From assembly GCA_964370445.1 (NCBI GenBank), contig CAYJJK010000023.1, positions 1 through 30,802 on the forward strand: a stretch of 30,802 nucleotides of DNA. The letters run 5' to 3'. Made by a program: the position numbers and the translations under genes. The notes beneath the pieces were generated by a model. It did not search any database. It was not told where the DNA came from and saw nothing but the letters and a program-made list of their open reading frames with translations. Shown one piece after another: positions 15,693 to 23,038 of the stretch. Each line of letters opens with the position of its first letter. Within the stretch, counting starts at the first letter, position 1. This stretch comes from JAAYCI01 sp964370445 (GTDB lineage: Bacteria > Bacillota > Clostridia > Oscillospirales > Ruminococcaceae).

Positions 15693-17219
15693 ATGCCGCA
15701 CGTCACTTTGCACTTTACAAACGGAACTTTTGAAACAACGGCCGAAACAGGTGAAACCCTGCTTGCGGTGATGCGGCGCACAAGCGGCGCGTTTTCCGCC
15801 CCCTGCGGCGGCAACCACACCTGCGCAAAATGCGTGGTGCGCGTGGAGGGGGCGGTGTCTCCCAAAAGCGCAAGCGAAAGCGAAGCACTGGCAGACGAAA
15901 CTTTGCGCCTTGCCTGTTTTGCCACGGTGCAGGGCGAGTGCACCCTCACTTCGGACTTTAACCCAGAGCAAAAAACCGTGACCGGTTTTTCCGCAGAGGA
16001 CACGGCAGCGCACCAAAACGACACAAGCCCTCTCTTTGAAAAGGGAAGCTACGGCGTGGTCGTGGACATCGGCACCACCACCATAGCGGCCTACCTTTAT
16101 AGTGCCAATGCCAAAGAACCCGTGGCCGTTTTAGGCGAATACAACCGCCAGCAGGCTTTTGGCGGTGACGTGATGGCGCGTATTTCCCATGCCAACGAGC
16201 ATGGTTTGGCTCCTTTGCACGAAACCGTCACAGGGCAGTTGAGCGAGATGTTTTCTGCCCTGTGCCAAAAAGCGGGCATGCCGCCAAATGCGCTTTCTAC
16301 CGCTGTCATCACGGGCAACACCACGATGTTGCACCTGCTGTTCGGGCTCGAGCCACGTTCTCTCGCCTTTTATCCGTTCACACCGCAAAGCCATTTTGGC
16401 GTGTGGCAAGTGGCCGATATCCCCGGGTTTGCACATGTGCGCACCTACGCGCCACGCTGTATTTCGGCCTACATCGGGGCCGACATCGTGTGCGGAATGC
16501 TCGCGTGCGATTTTGAAAACCGCAAAGGGAATGTGCTGTTTGCCGACATCGGCACCAACGGCGAAATTGCCCTGAAAACAAAAGATGGCATTCGATGTTG
16601 CTCCACGGCGGCAGGGCCTGCCTTCGAAGGGGCCGGCATCAGCTGTGGCATGGGGGCCGTGGCCGGTGCCATTTCCAAAGTGTGGGCAGAAAATGGCGCT
16701 ATTTCGTATGCAACCATCGAAAACAAGCCCGCAGTAGGCTTGTGTGGTTCCGGGCTTGTAGATGCTGTGGCCGCAGGACTCAGTTTACAGGAAATAGACA
16801 AAAAAGGCCGTCTTGCCGAAAAATGGAACAAAGTACTCCCTTTCAAAAACACCGATTTCGGCCTCACACAAAAGGACATTCGGGAATTTCAGCTTGCAAA
16901 AGGCGCCATCCGCGGCGGCATCGACACACTTTTGCATGAAGCAGGGATTTCGTATGAAGACCTCGACGAAATCCTGCTCGGCGGCGGTTTTGGCAGTTTC
17001 ATCGATGGGCACTCTGCGCAGTGTGTGGGTCTGCTTCCGCCCGTGGGGGATGAAAAAATCACCGCCCTTGGCAACACGGCGGCCAAAGGGGCGGCCATGG
17101 CGCTTTTGGGAACGGTGCCCCTTGTGGCTTTCGACAGCATGGCACAAAATGCCGACTACACGGAACTTTCTACAAACCGCTTTTTCATGGACAGATACAT
17201 CCGTTGCATGAATTTTTAA
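15693..17219 (+). CDS. RACo: corrinoid-protein reductive activator with [2Fe-2S] domain
   Basis: A 508-residue ATP-dependent activator that returns inactive Co(II) corrinoid proteins to Co(I). The N-terminal ferredoxin domain carries C38, C44, C47 and C75 (C-x5-C-x2-C-x27-C) for a [2Fe-2S] cluster. A linker follows, then the DUF4445 region with DIGTTT (125-130), DIGTNGE, STAAGPAFEGAGIS and GGGFGSF nucleotide-binding motifs of the ASKHA fold. ATG at 15693 is fixed by GGAGG eight bases upstream. It should serve both corrinoid proteins of this window. The DUF1638 gene follows after ten bases, a common pairing in MttB-type clusters. Confidence 0.92.
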   Translation: MPHVTLHFTNGTFETTAETGETLLAVMRRTSGAFSAPCGGNHTCAKCVVRVEGAVSPKSASESEALADETLRLACFATVQGECTLTSDFNPEQKTVTGFSAEDTAAHQNDTSPLFEKGSYGVVVDIGTTTIAAYLYSANAKEPVAVLGEYNRQQAFGGDVMARISHANEHGLAPLHETVTGQLSEMFSALCQKAGMPPNALSTAVITGNTTMLHLLFGLEPRSLAFYPFTPQSHFGVWQVADIPGFAHVRTYAPRCISAYIGADIVCGMLACDFENRKGNVLFADIGTNGEIALKTKDGIRCCSTAAGPAFEGAGISCGMGAVAGAISKVWAENGAISYATIENKPAVGLCGSGLVDAVAAGLSLQEIDKKGRLAEKWNKVLPFKNTDFGLTQKDIREFQLAKGAIRGGIDTLLHEAGISYEDLDEILLGGGFGSFIDGHSAQCVGLLPPVGDEKITALGNTAAKGAAMALLGTVPLVAFDSMAQNADYTELSTNRFFMDRYIRCMNF

Positions 17220-17229
17220 GGAGGACAAA

Positions 17230-17880
17230 ATGCGAACCTGTCTTGTGGCCTGCTCGATGATAGAAAATGAACTGAAAGCCTTTATACCACCGGATTTAGA
17301 GGTGATTTGGCTGGACAGGGGCCTGCATGAATGGCCGCAGAAGTTGCGTGCAGAGCTGCAAAACACACTGGACAATTTGTCAAAAGACGTGGATACCGTG
17401 CTGTTGGGCTTTGGTTTTTGTGGCACGGCGCTGGACGGCATCCGCTGTGAAACAGCACATTTGGTGCTCCCTTTGTATGATGATTGCATTGAGATGATGC
17501 TGTGCGAAGCGCGGGATGTGCACAGTATGTACTACACCGAAGGCTGGCTGGAAGAGAGCAAAATCCCTGGCTCTGTGTTTGGGTTTGAGATGGCCATCGA
17601 AAAATATGGCGAAAAGAAAGCGCGTGCCCTTTACAAAACCCTGCTGAAAGGCTACACGCACCTTTGCCTTTTGGATACGGGTGTTTATGATGTGGAAGCC
17701 GCGTACAAGCGCATGAAAGCGCAAGCGGAAAAGCTAGCACTATTGCCGCGCAAAGAAAAAGGGGACATTTTGGTGTTCAAAGAGCTTTTTCAAAGTTCAT
17801 GGGATGAGGGAAAGTTTTGGGTACTTGCGAAAGGGGACGCATTTACCCTAGAGGGATTTTTACAAAGGAAAAAGAAATAA
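17230..17880 (+). CDS. DUF1638 family protein
   Basis: A 216-residue DUF1638 protein, preceded by AAGGAGGA. The motifs GFGFCG (around 57-62), LPLYDDCIEMMLC and the conserved YYTEGWLE stretch (98-105) are typical. Genes of this family are very often found beside MttB-family methyltransferases and RACo, and a role in corrinoid methyltransferase metabolism is expected, but the reaction is not established as far as I know. The several Cys and His residues could bind metal. It is the last gene of the RACo operon; a strong terminator follows. Confidence 0.85.
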   Translation: MRTCLVACSMIENELKAFIPPDLEVIWLDRGLHEWPQKLRAELQNTLDNLSKDVDTVLLGFGFCGTALDGIRCETAHLVLPLYDDCIEMMLCEARDVHSMYYTEGWLEESKIPGSVFGFEMAIEKYGEKKARALYKTLLKGYTHLCLLDTGVYDVEAAYKRMKAQAEKLALLPRKEKGDILVFKELFQSSWDEGKFWVLAKGDAFTLEGFLQRKKK

Positions 17881-17944
17881 ATTCACTTTGATTGGCTGAT
17901 AACGGAACTTTCGCAAGTGGCACACATATGACGAAAATATTTTC

Positions 17945-17965
17945 TGCACAACACGTTGTTGTGCA
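17945..17965. repeat. Perfect inverted repeat before the terminator
   Basis: TGCACAACA/TGTTGTGCA, a 9-bp stem with a three-base loop. It lies between the DUF1638 gene and the main terminator and may be a second 3'-end hairpin. Confidence 0.4.
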
Positions 17966-17997
17966 ATTGGGTCACACAATTTGCGTGGTTTTTTGAG

Positions 17998-18042
17998 CCG
18001 ATAAGCAGAATTCAGATACACGAATTCTGCTTATCGGTTTTT
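17998..18042 (+). terminator. Strong terminator at the end of the methyl-transfer region
   Basis: A perfect 16-bp stem (17998-18013 with 18022-18037, CCGATAAGCAGAATTC) with an eight-base loop and five Ts. Outside it GTGGTTTT and AAAACCAC pair again, giving one long interrupted stem from about 17985 to 18052. It separates the catabolic genes from the mobile-element region. Confidence 0.9.
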
Positions 18043-18210
18043 GAAAACCACCGGCTTGTGTAGGCCCTTTTTTTAATGATTAAAACCTTTCCGCTCTTAT
18101 CGGCGGGAAGGGATTTTTTATGTGTATTTTTCCAAAGGCTCGCGCACCTCCTTTTTGAATTTTTGGTTTTGAACATGAAAAACAAAAATTCAAATTTGGA
18201 GGAAAAGAAA

Positions 18211-18663
18211 ATGACCCTAGATGCAAAAAGTGTTCACATACTCAATAAAAATGAACCTAACAAAATTATTTATCCGTCTGTAAAAAATGCTTTTCACTAC
18301 ATAGAACTGAAAGACGGTGTTGTTACAGAGCATTTTATCGATCTAGATCGCCCAAAAAACAGTTACCAACTGGTAATTCCTGAAATGACCTCAGAGAGCT
18401 TTCGATTTCATAAAAAGCTGTCGGATGATGATTATCAAGCATTAGACAACGATGAAAGCGAATATTATCGCCAAACCACCTATATTCAAGATTTGGAAAG
18501 CTCTGAAACCGTTTGCTCCCCCTCATGCGAAGACGAAGTTTTTTCTGCATTTGAGAAGAAACCTCTCAAGAAATCCAGCCCCCGAAACATGAAAAATGCC
18601 ATGAAGATTTTGGACGAATTGCTTACCCCAAAACAGAAGCGAAGGTACCTAGAAAACGTCTAA
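18211..18663 (+). CDS. Sigma-like HTH protein, broken by an in-frame stop
   Basis: A 150-residue reading frame whose start at 18211 is fixed by GGAGGA; longer in-frame starts lack a binding site. The N-terminal 125 residues are not recognised. The end, ELLTPKQKRRYLENV, is the first helix of a sigma-70 region-4-like helix-turn-helix and is cut by TAA at 18661. The frame continues after it with the missing helices. Such proteins are frequent small regulators in clostridial mobile elements. As written the DNA-binding domain is lost, so the gene is probably dead unless the stop is read through or is a sequencing error. Confidence 0.65.
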   Translation: MTLDAKSVHILNKNEPNKIIYPSVKNAFHYIELKDGVVTEHFIDLDRPKNSYQLVIPEMTSESFRFHKKLSDDDYQALDNDESEYYRQTTYIQDLESSETVCSPSCEDEVFSAFEKKPLKKSSPRNMKNAMKILDELLTPKQKRRYLENV

Positions 18664-18825
18664 AAAAAGCACTCTACACATAAAATCGCAAAAAAAGAAG
18701 GAGTGAACCAAAAAACAATCTATGAATCGTTGAAAACAGCCAAGAAAAAAGTTAAATCTTTTTCAAAATCGACCCAAAAACAGGGTGAAAACACCCCCTC
18801 AAAACGGGCAAAAAAGCACGTTTAA
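18664..18825 (+). pseudogene. Continuation of the sigma-like HTH gene after the stop
   Basis: In the same frame as the preceding ORF, this segment reads KKHSTHKIAKKEGVNQKTIY and onward through SLKTAKKKVKSF. That is the second half of a region-4-like HTH (turn and recognition helix), with exactly the residue spacing expected if the TAA at 18661 replaced one amino acid. It ends in a basic tail and a TAA at 18823. Confidence 0.7.
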
Positions 18826-18883
18826 TAGGAGGGAAAATAAATTTTCCTCCACTGAACCTTGAAAACAGAATACCCGAAAACCT

Positions 18884-19245
18884 AAATACCTTAGTTGACG
18901 GAGCCCACAAGGAAAAGCGACTTTGGTTGATGCGCTGTGACCACCGTTTCGGTGAGAGCGATTCACATCAGACCATAAAACCGGCTGTGGCGGCCGGTTC
19001 GCAATAACCCCGTCAACCTACAATGATACTTCTGTCCCGTCATAAGGCCGAGCGTGAGAGGAAGGCAACTTCCAAAACCGTCGCAGCAAATGAGGGCAGC
19101 CGGCGGAGAACCCGGCGGTGGTGAAATTCCAATGATGCGATTTAGCCAGTCGCAGTTTAGGTAATCGCCTTTCAGTGCTTGGGAAGTAGTGTCGAATTAA
19201 GCACACCGAAATTTAGCAAATAGCAAAAACACATTTGCTATTAGA
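18884..19245 (+). ncRNA. Candidate structured RNA in the mobile-element region
   Basis: About 360 bases without a convincing gene but with many pairings. GTTGACGG (18894-18901) pairs with CCGTCAAC (19010-19017) and encloses TGATG-CGCT/AGCG..CATCA, CACCG-TTT-CGGTG and AACCGGC/GCCGGTT (18979-18999). Next come GGAAG-GCAA-CTTCC (19060-19073), GCCGG/CCGGC (19099-19116), TGCGA/TCGCA (19136-19154), GTGCTT/AAGCAC (19175-19204) and ATAGCAAA/TTTGCTAT (19220-19241). The part between 18894 and 19120 is GC-rich compared with its flanks. The strand is assumed from the genes around it. It is not a tRNA or rRNA, and no known family was recognised. Confidence 0.45.
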
Positions 19246-19345
19246 TGCCATGCGGACTACCTATGTTGCTTGCAAAAATCAAAACTGCGTGGGTAGCCCG
19301 TATTGATGTGGTAGCAAAAACAAAAATAACAAAGGAGTGTACATC

Positions 19346-19558
19346 ATGCGCGACAAATTCAAAAAAAATGAAAAATTCTCTCTTAAGTTGCATAGGAATC
19401 GGCCCGCATATATCGTCCCTGACAAAAAACCACAAGGTCTTTTCGCCAGTTGCGGAAATTGCCCCTATGCAGGGCATGGGTTTCTGTGTGGAAGCAGTGA
19501 GGATAACTGCCTACGTGTTTTCATGCCAAAAAGAAAACAAGGGGTATCCAACGCATAG
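19346..19558 (+). CDS. Small cysteine-rich protein, putative zinc knuckle
   Basis: A 70-residue basic protein starting at the ATG that follows AAAGGAG. Four cysteines in the pattern C-x2-C-x8-C-x6-C (SCGNCP ... FLCGSSEDNC) suggest a small zinc-binding fold. Arg/Lys-rich ends could touch nucleic acid. Family not recognised; small proteins of this kind accompany recombinases in clostridial elements. It lies between the candidate RNA and the recombinase. Confidence 0.6.
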   Translation: MRDKFKKNEKFSLKLHRNRPAYIVPDKKPQGLFASCGNCPYAGHGFLCGSSEDNCLRVFMPKRKQGVSNA

Positions 19559-19600
19559 ACCTTGCTCGCATAACAAACCTTGGAAACGGAGGAAACCATT

Positions 19601-19738
19601 ATGAATCAAAGCAATTTTGGCGCAATGGTGCTCCTTATGGAAGCCATGCTGAAAGCCAATATCATCACCTTGGAAGTGGCACAGCACACCATTCGGCGCA
19701 TCGCCCCAAACTATGAACTATACCCATTTCAGCTGTAA
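19601..19738 (+). CDS. Small hypothetical protein
   Basis: A 45-residue reading frame (MNQSNFGAMVLLMEAMLKAN...) with a good GGAGGA site six bases before the ATG. Residues about 7-30 form an amphipathic helix. It sits just upstream of the recombinase. The sequence matches no family I can name; the ribosome binding site is the main evidence. Confidence 0.5.
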   Translation: MNQSNFGAMVLLMEAMLKANIITLEVAQHTIRRIAPNYELYPFQL

Positions 19739-19825
19739 ACCATGTGCCCTTTCTTGTTCCATTGTCATATAGCTATTGAACTGTCATTGTGGTAGTGTTT
19801 TGAGTTACAGAAAGGAGAAAATAGA

Positions 19826-22108
19826 ATGCAAACACGTACTTTAGACCAAAGCGTGGCCGTGCCAAAACGCGAAATTATTCACATCAGAGCAAACGCCGAC
19901 AAGGAGCCACCAAAGCTTCGCGTGGCCGGATATGCGCGTGTCAGCAGTGACTCAAGCGACCAGCTCAATTCATTCACCACGCAGATAAACCACTATACGA
20001 AAATTATAGAGGAAAAGCAGAACTGGCAACTGGTGGATATCTATGCGGACGAGGGAATCAGTGGCACATCGACAGAAAAACGTGACGATTTCAACCGGAT
20101 GCTAATCGATTGCCGAAAGGGGAAAATCGACCGCATCATCACAAAATCCCTGAGTCGTTTTTCGAGGAATACCGTGGATAGCATCCGTGTTACACGAGAG
20201 TTGAAACAACTTGGCATCAGTATCTGCTTTGAAAAAGACGGCATCGACACAGCCGTGCTTACAAGCGAAAATCTGCTGACACTCTATGCCCTCTTCGCCC
20301 AGCAAGAATCACAGAGCATCTCGCAGAACTGCAAAAAAGGCGCTCGTATGCGGATGAGCAAGGGCGAATACGTCGCTTCCAATGCGGCCTACGGGTATCG
20401 GCTTGTGGGCAATGAACTGCACGTCTATGAGCCGGAGGCCACTGTTGTTCGCAGGATATTTGCGGAGTACCTAAGTGGAAAGGGAACGCATCTCATTGCA
20501 AGCGAGTTAAATCAAGCAGGAATTTCGCCCAAAAGCAAAAGCGGACGATGGAAAACCGATGTCATTTTAGAACTGCTCAAAAATGAGCGATATGTGGGTG
20601 ACTCACTGTTCCAAAAGACATTTTCTGAAAACGATCTCCCCTATACCAAGCATCGGAACAAAGGGGAATTACCACAATATTATGTAAAAAACACGCATGC
20701 GCCGATCATCGACAGAACACAATTTGAACTGACCCAAATTCTGCTTTGTGAGCGTAAACCACTTGCTGTACAACCTTCAAAAAACAGAATGTTGGCAGGA
20801 AAAATCCGATGCAAATGCTGTGACTCGGCATACCGGCACAAGCACTCAAACGGCAAAGAATACTGGGTGTGCCGCACACACGACAACAATAAGGACTCCT
20901 GCCATGCGCAAAGGATGAGTGAAACCGCCGTATATATCGCATTTGAACGGATGTATCAAAAACTGCAAGAACATTGTGGAGAAATCCTCGTTCCGATGGT
21001 ATCCCAGTTGGAAGCGATATCCATGCAGGAACAAAAAAGCAATGTTGCATTGAGTACGTTTAATCGTCAAATAGCGGAACTTACAGAGCAGAGCCATAAC
21101 CTTTCCTCCGGTACACCGGCCATGAAGTCGGCACTTTATGTGCTGGCCACCACGCGCCCTATTAAGATTTTGGCAATCCAAGTGGCAACACCGGCGCAAA
21201 AAGAAAATGTGAAAACAGAATTGCCGGAAAACTACGACATCAATGCCTCATTGGAATTAAACGAAGACAATCAGGCAGACTTTGTGAACCGGTGCCTTGC
21301 CTCACAAAATGAAAATCTTTTGGTTCAATTCACAAAACAATCGATTATAAAGCTTATCAATGCGTTCGATTATACAGCGGCCTTGGTGCTGGCAGAGCAA
21401 ATAGAGGGCTTTTTTACAAAAGATGCCATTGCCTATTTAAGGGCTGCCAAAGCAAGAATAAACTTGGATTTAGCCGGATACACAAAAGCACTGAAGGAAA
21501 CAAAAGCGGATTTCATGCCCATAAAAAGCGGAGACAAGAGGAAAATATTTGAATATGTGCTAATGCTTACCGTGCGAGAAAAGCAGGGAAATTATGCCGA
21601 TTTCATAAGGGGGCTCACGCCTATTTTTCTTCACATTTTTGAAAACTGTTTGCTAAGCCAGTGTGGCATCAACATTAAAGATTATTGTATACAGACAAAG
21701 CAATATGGAGAGACCATTTATAAATTGAGCATAGCAAAGCTGCAAGAAACTGAAAAAGGAAAAGAAATATGCGAAGTTTTGCAAAAAAGGCGGTTCGTTG
21801 ATGAAACGGTATATAGTACAGCGCATATATTCCCAATAATAGAGCATTTTTCAAACAACCAAGAGCTGGTTGAAGCTCTTGGGAAATTGGAAGAAGTGCG
21901 TAAAAAAAGAAACGTTGTGGCACATGAAATTGTGTGTGTCAACGATGCTTGGATAAAAAATAGAACAGGGCTAAACACAAAAGAAATCACAAAAACACTG
22001 AAATATTGCATATCTAAAACAGGGATAAACATAGCGCCGAGCTTTTGGGAAAGTTACGAGGATATGAATGCTGTTTTGGTTGAAGAACTTTTGAAAGATT
22101 CTTTTTAA
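19826..22108 (+). CDS. Serine recombinase fused in frame to the C-terminal part of Csm6
   Basis: A 760-residue chimera. Residues about 33-170 are a resolvase catalytic domain (YARVSS with nucleophile S40; SRFSRN near 110-115). Residues 185-300 are the Recombinase domain, 327-360 a zinc ribbon (C329, C332, C349, C359) and 375-424 the coiled coil. At about residue 425 (base 21098) the sequence switches to NLSSGTPAMKSAL, the conserved ligand-loop motif of Csm6 CARF domains, and continues to the end as Csm6, including a HEPN motif R695-N-V-V-A-H700. The first third of the CARF domain and the last part of the recombinase are missing. Likely a deletion scar, yet the frame is open throughout. Start set by AAAGGAG. 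Confidence 0.85.
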   Translation: MQTRTLDQSVAVPKREIIHIRANADKEPPKLRVAGYARVSSDSSDQLNSFTTQINHYTKIIEEKQNWQLVDIYADEGISGTSTEKRDDFNRMLIDCRKGKIDRIITKSLSRFSRNTVDSIRVTRELKQLGISICFEKDGIDTAVLTSENLLTLYALFAQQESQSISQNCKKGARMRMSKGEYVASNAAYGYRLVGNELHVYEPEATVVRRIFAEYLSGKGTHLIASELNQAGISPKSKSGRWKTDVILELLKNERYVGDSLFQKTFSENDLPYTKHRNKGELPQYYVKNTHAPIIDRTQFELTQILLCERKPLAVQPSKNRMLAGKIRCKCCDSAYRHKHSNGKEYWVCRTHDNNKDSCHAQRMSETAVYIAFERMYQKLQEHCGEILVPMVSQLEAISMQEQKSNVALSTFNRQIAELTEQSHNLSSGTPAMKSALYVLATTRPIKILAIQVATPAQKENVKTELPENYDINASLELNEDNQADFVNRCLASQNENLLVQFTKQSIIKLINAFDYTAALVLAEQIEGFFTKDAIAYLRAAKARINLDLAGYTKALKETKADFMPIKSGDKRKIFEYVLMLTVREKQGNYADFIRGLTPIFLHIFENCLLSQCGINIKDYCIQTKQYGETIYKLSIAKLQETEKGKEICEVLQKRRFVDETVYSTAHIFPIIEHFSNNQELVEALGKLEEVRKKRNVVAHEIVCVNDAWIKNRTGLNTKEITKTLKYCISKTGINIAPSFWESYEDMNAVLVEELLKDSF

Positions 22109-22203
22109 TGCTGAAAATATAGCTATTTAAGGTGCTGATTTGGGAGGGCGCATCAAAGATGAGCGAAAGGGCTGTACGTACCAAAGAACACACGCCGACA
22201 ATG

Positions 22204-22227
22204 GAAGCCCAAGTGGGTTTGGGCTTC
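22204..22227 (+). terminator. Hairpin after the recombinase-Csm6 gene
   Basis: A 9-bp perfect stem GAAGCCCAA/TTGGGCTTC with a six-base loop, about 95 bases after the stop. Only a short T-poor tail follows, so it is a weak terminator candidate. Confidence 0.35.
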
Positions 22228-22246
22228 TTGTAAAATGGAGGGACAG

Positions 22247-22360
22247 ATGAATTCACAAGCAAATGATATTTATCATGTGCAAGACGGTGTTTTGGTAATA
22301 ATTGAAAACGAATCGGAAAAAGTGGTCATTCCGGCTTGGGGGCAAGGCCAATCTCGATGA
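22247..22360 (+). CDS. Short ORF overlapping an HTH gene
   Basis: A 37-residue frame (MNSQANDIYHVQDGVLVIIE...) with GGAGGG before its ATG. Its TGA overlaps the ATG of the next gene (ATGA at 22357-22360), a sign of translational coupling. The protein resembles nothing I recognise; it may be a decayed first half of a toxin-antitoxin type gene. Confidence 0.4.
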   Translation: MNSQANDIYHVQDGVLVIIENESEKVVIPAWGQGQSR

Positions 22361-22524
22361 AATTGACACAAAATGCATTTGCAAGTGTTATGGGGGTATC
22401 CACAAAAACGGTGGAGGCTTGGGAACGGGGTGCAAATAAACCAATGGGCTCGGCCAGCAGAATGCTTGCCATGTTTCAAAAGGACATTGAGATACCGCAG
22501 AAATATGGGATTATTGAGATATGA
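22357..22524 (+). CDS. Short XRE-type helix-turn-helix protein, probably truncated
   Basis: A 55-residue XRE domain: MKLTQNAFASVMGVSTKTVE then AWERGANKP and SASRMLAMF. This is the C-terminal half of HigA-like antitoxin regulators, which normally have about 40-50 more residues in front. The ATG overlaps the stop of the short ORF upstream. It could be a minimal regulator, or the surviving end of an antitoxin gene whose N-terminus was lost. Confidence 0.6.
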   Translation: MKLTQNAFASVMGVSTKTVEAWERGANKPMGSASRMLAMFQKDIEIPQKYGIIEI

Positions 22525-22907
22525 GTTCAGCCCGATAAAAATAAAGCCCCTTTCTCTACCGGCAGCTTTTTTAACCGAACAAGACACCCTATACGGTTAA
22601 TAAGGCTGTCGTCGTAAAAAAACAACGATGCAAAAGCCGAATTAACCGTATTTTTGTGCAAAAAATGCCTTGTTTCAAAAAGCAACATTTACGGCTGTCA
22701 TTTTGGTTTTGACGGGCTGAACTATCACGTTTTGAATTTTTCTCAAAAAAAGGCTCCCAAAAGCAGAAAATGACAGCTTTTTTGACCGAACGCAGTGCGA
22801 GAAAGAAAAATTTTTTTGAATAAAGAATTGGCTGGATGTGTGAGGAACGTATGCCTCGCAAATCCGGCCTTTTTTTATTGCAATTTTATATTTTAAGGAG
22901 GTACAGA
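22525..22907. other. Gene-free stretch with inverted and direct repeats
   Basis: No gene is seen in these 380 bases. They hold a perfect 11-bp inverted repeat ATACGGTTAAT (22591-22601 with 22641-22651, then TTTTT), an 18-base direct repeat with one mismatch, CAGCTTTTTTAACCGAAC and CAGCTTTTTTGACCGAAC (22563-22580 and 22774-22791), a 10-bp inverted repeat CTGTCATTTT (22695-22704 with 22767-22776), and a terminator. The repeats could be ends of a decayed small element. Confidence 0.45.
22830..22876 (+). terminator. Rho-independent terminator before the DUF4314 remnant
   Basis: A 15-bp stem with two wobble pairs and one mismatch (GGCTGGAT..TGAGG with CCTCG..ATCCGGCC) followed by seven Ts. It is well formed on the plus strand and would end transcripts from the HTH pair. 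Confidence 0.8.
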
Positions 22908-23000
22908 ATGAGACTTACGTTCAATACTCAGACCGAAAGCCCGTCCACGAATTCCCCTTTGCAAAAGGAGTGTAACTATGAATCATTTCCCAACAAATGA
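22908..23000 (+). CDS. Very short ORF of unknown function
   Basis: A 30-codon frame (MRLTFNTQTE...) whose ATG follows a near-perfect TAAGGAGG. It overlaps the start of the DUF4314 remnant in another frame. The strong ribosome binding site is the only support; it may be a leader peptide or a small gene of the same element. Confidence 0.35.
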   Translation: MRLTFNTQTESPSTNSPLQKECNYESFPNK

Positions 23001-23028
23001 GCAAGTAGAAAAAATCAAAGAGCAGTAA
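22978..23028 (+). pseudogene. DUF4314 gene cut after 16 codons
   Basis: AAAGGAG and an ATG start MNHFPTNEQVEKIKEQ, which is the standard opening of DUF4314 proteins of clostridial mobile elements (…FPxxEQVExLRExYPxGT). The next codon should be Tyr, but after TA the sequence becomes the middle of a recombinase gene, creating TAA at 23026. The junction can therefore be placed to within a few bases of 23027. Confidence 0.75.
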
Positions 23029-23038
23029 GGCCTTTATC

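Noticed and set aside
18841..18890. Resemblance of GAACCTTGAAAACAGAATA to rRNA spacer sequence
   Set aside because: The match is short and no 16S, 23S or tRNA sequence is beside it.
22160..22234. A 24-codon ORF (MSERAVRTKE...)
   Set aside because: A weak GGGAGGG lies upstream, but it is very short, overlaps a hairpin and shows no family resemblance.
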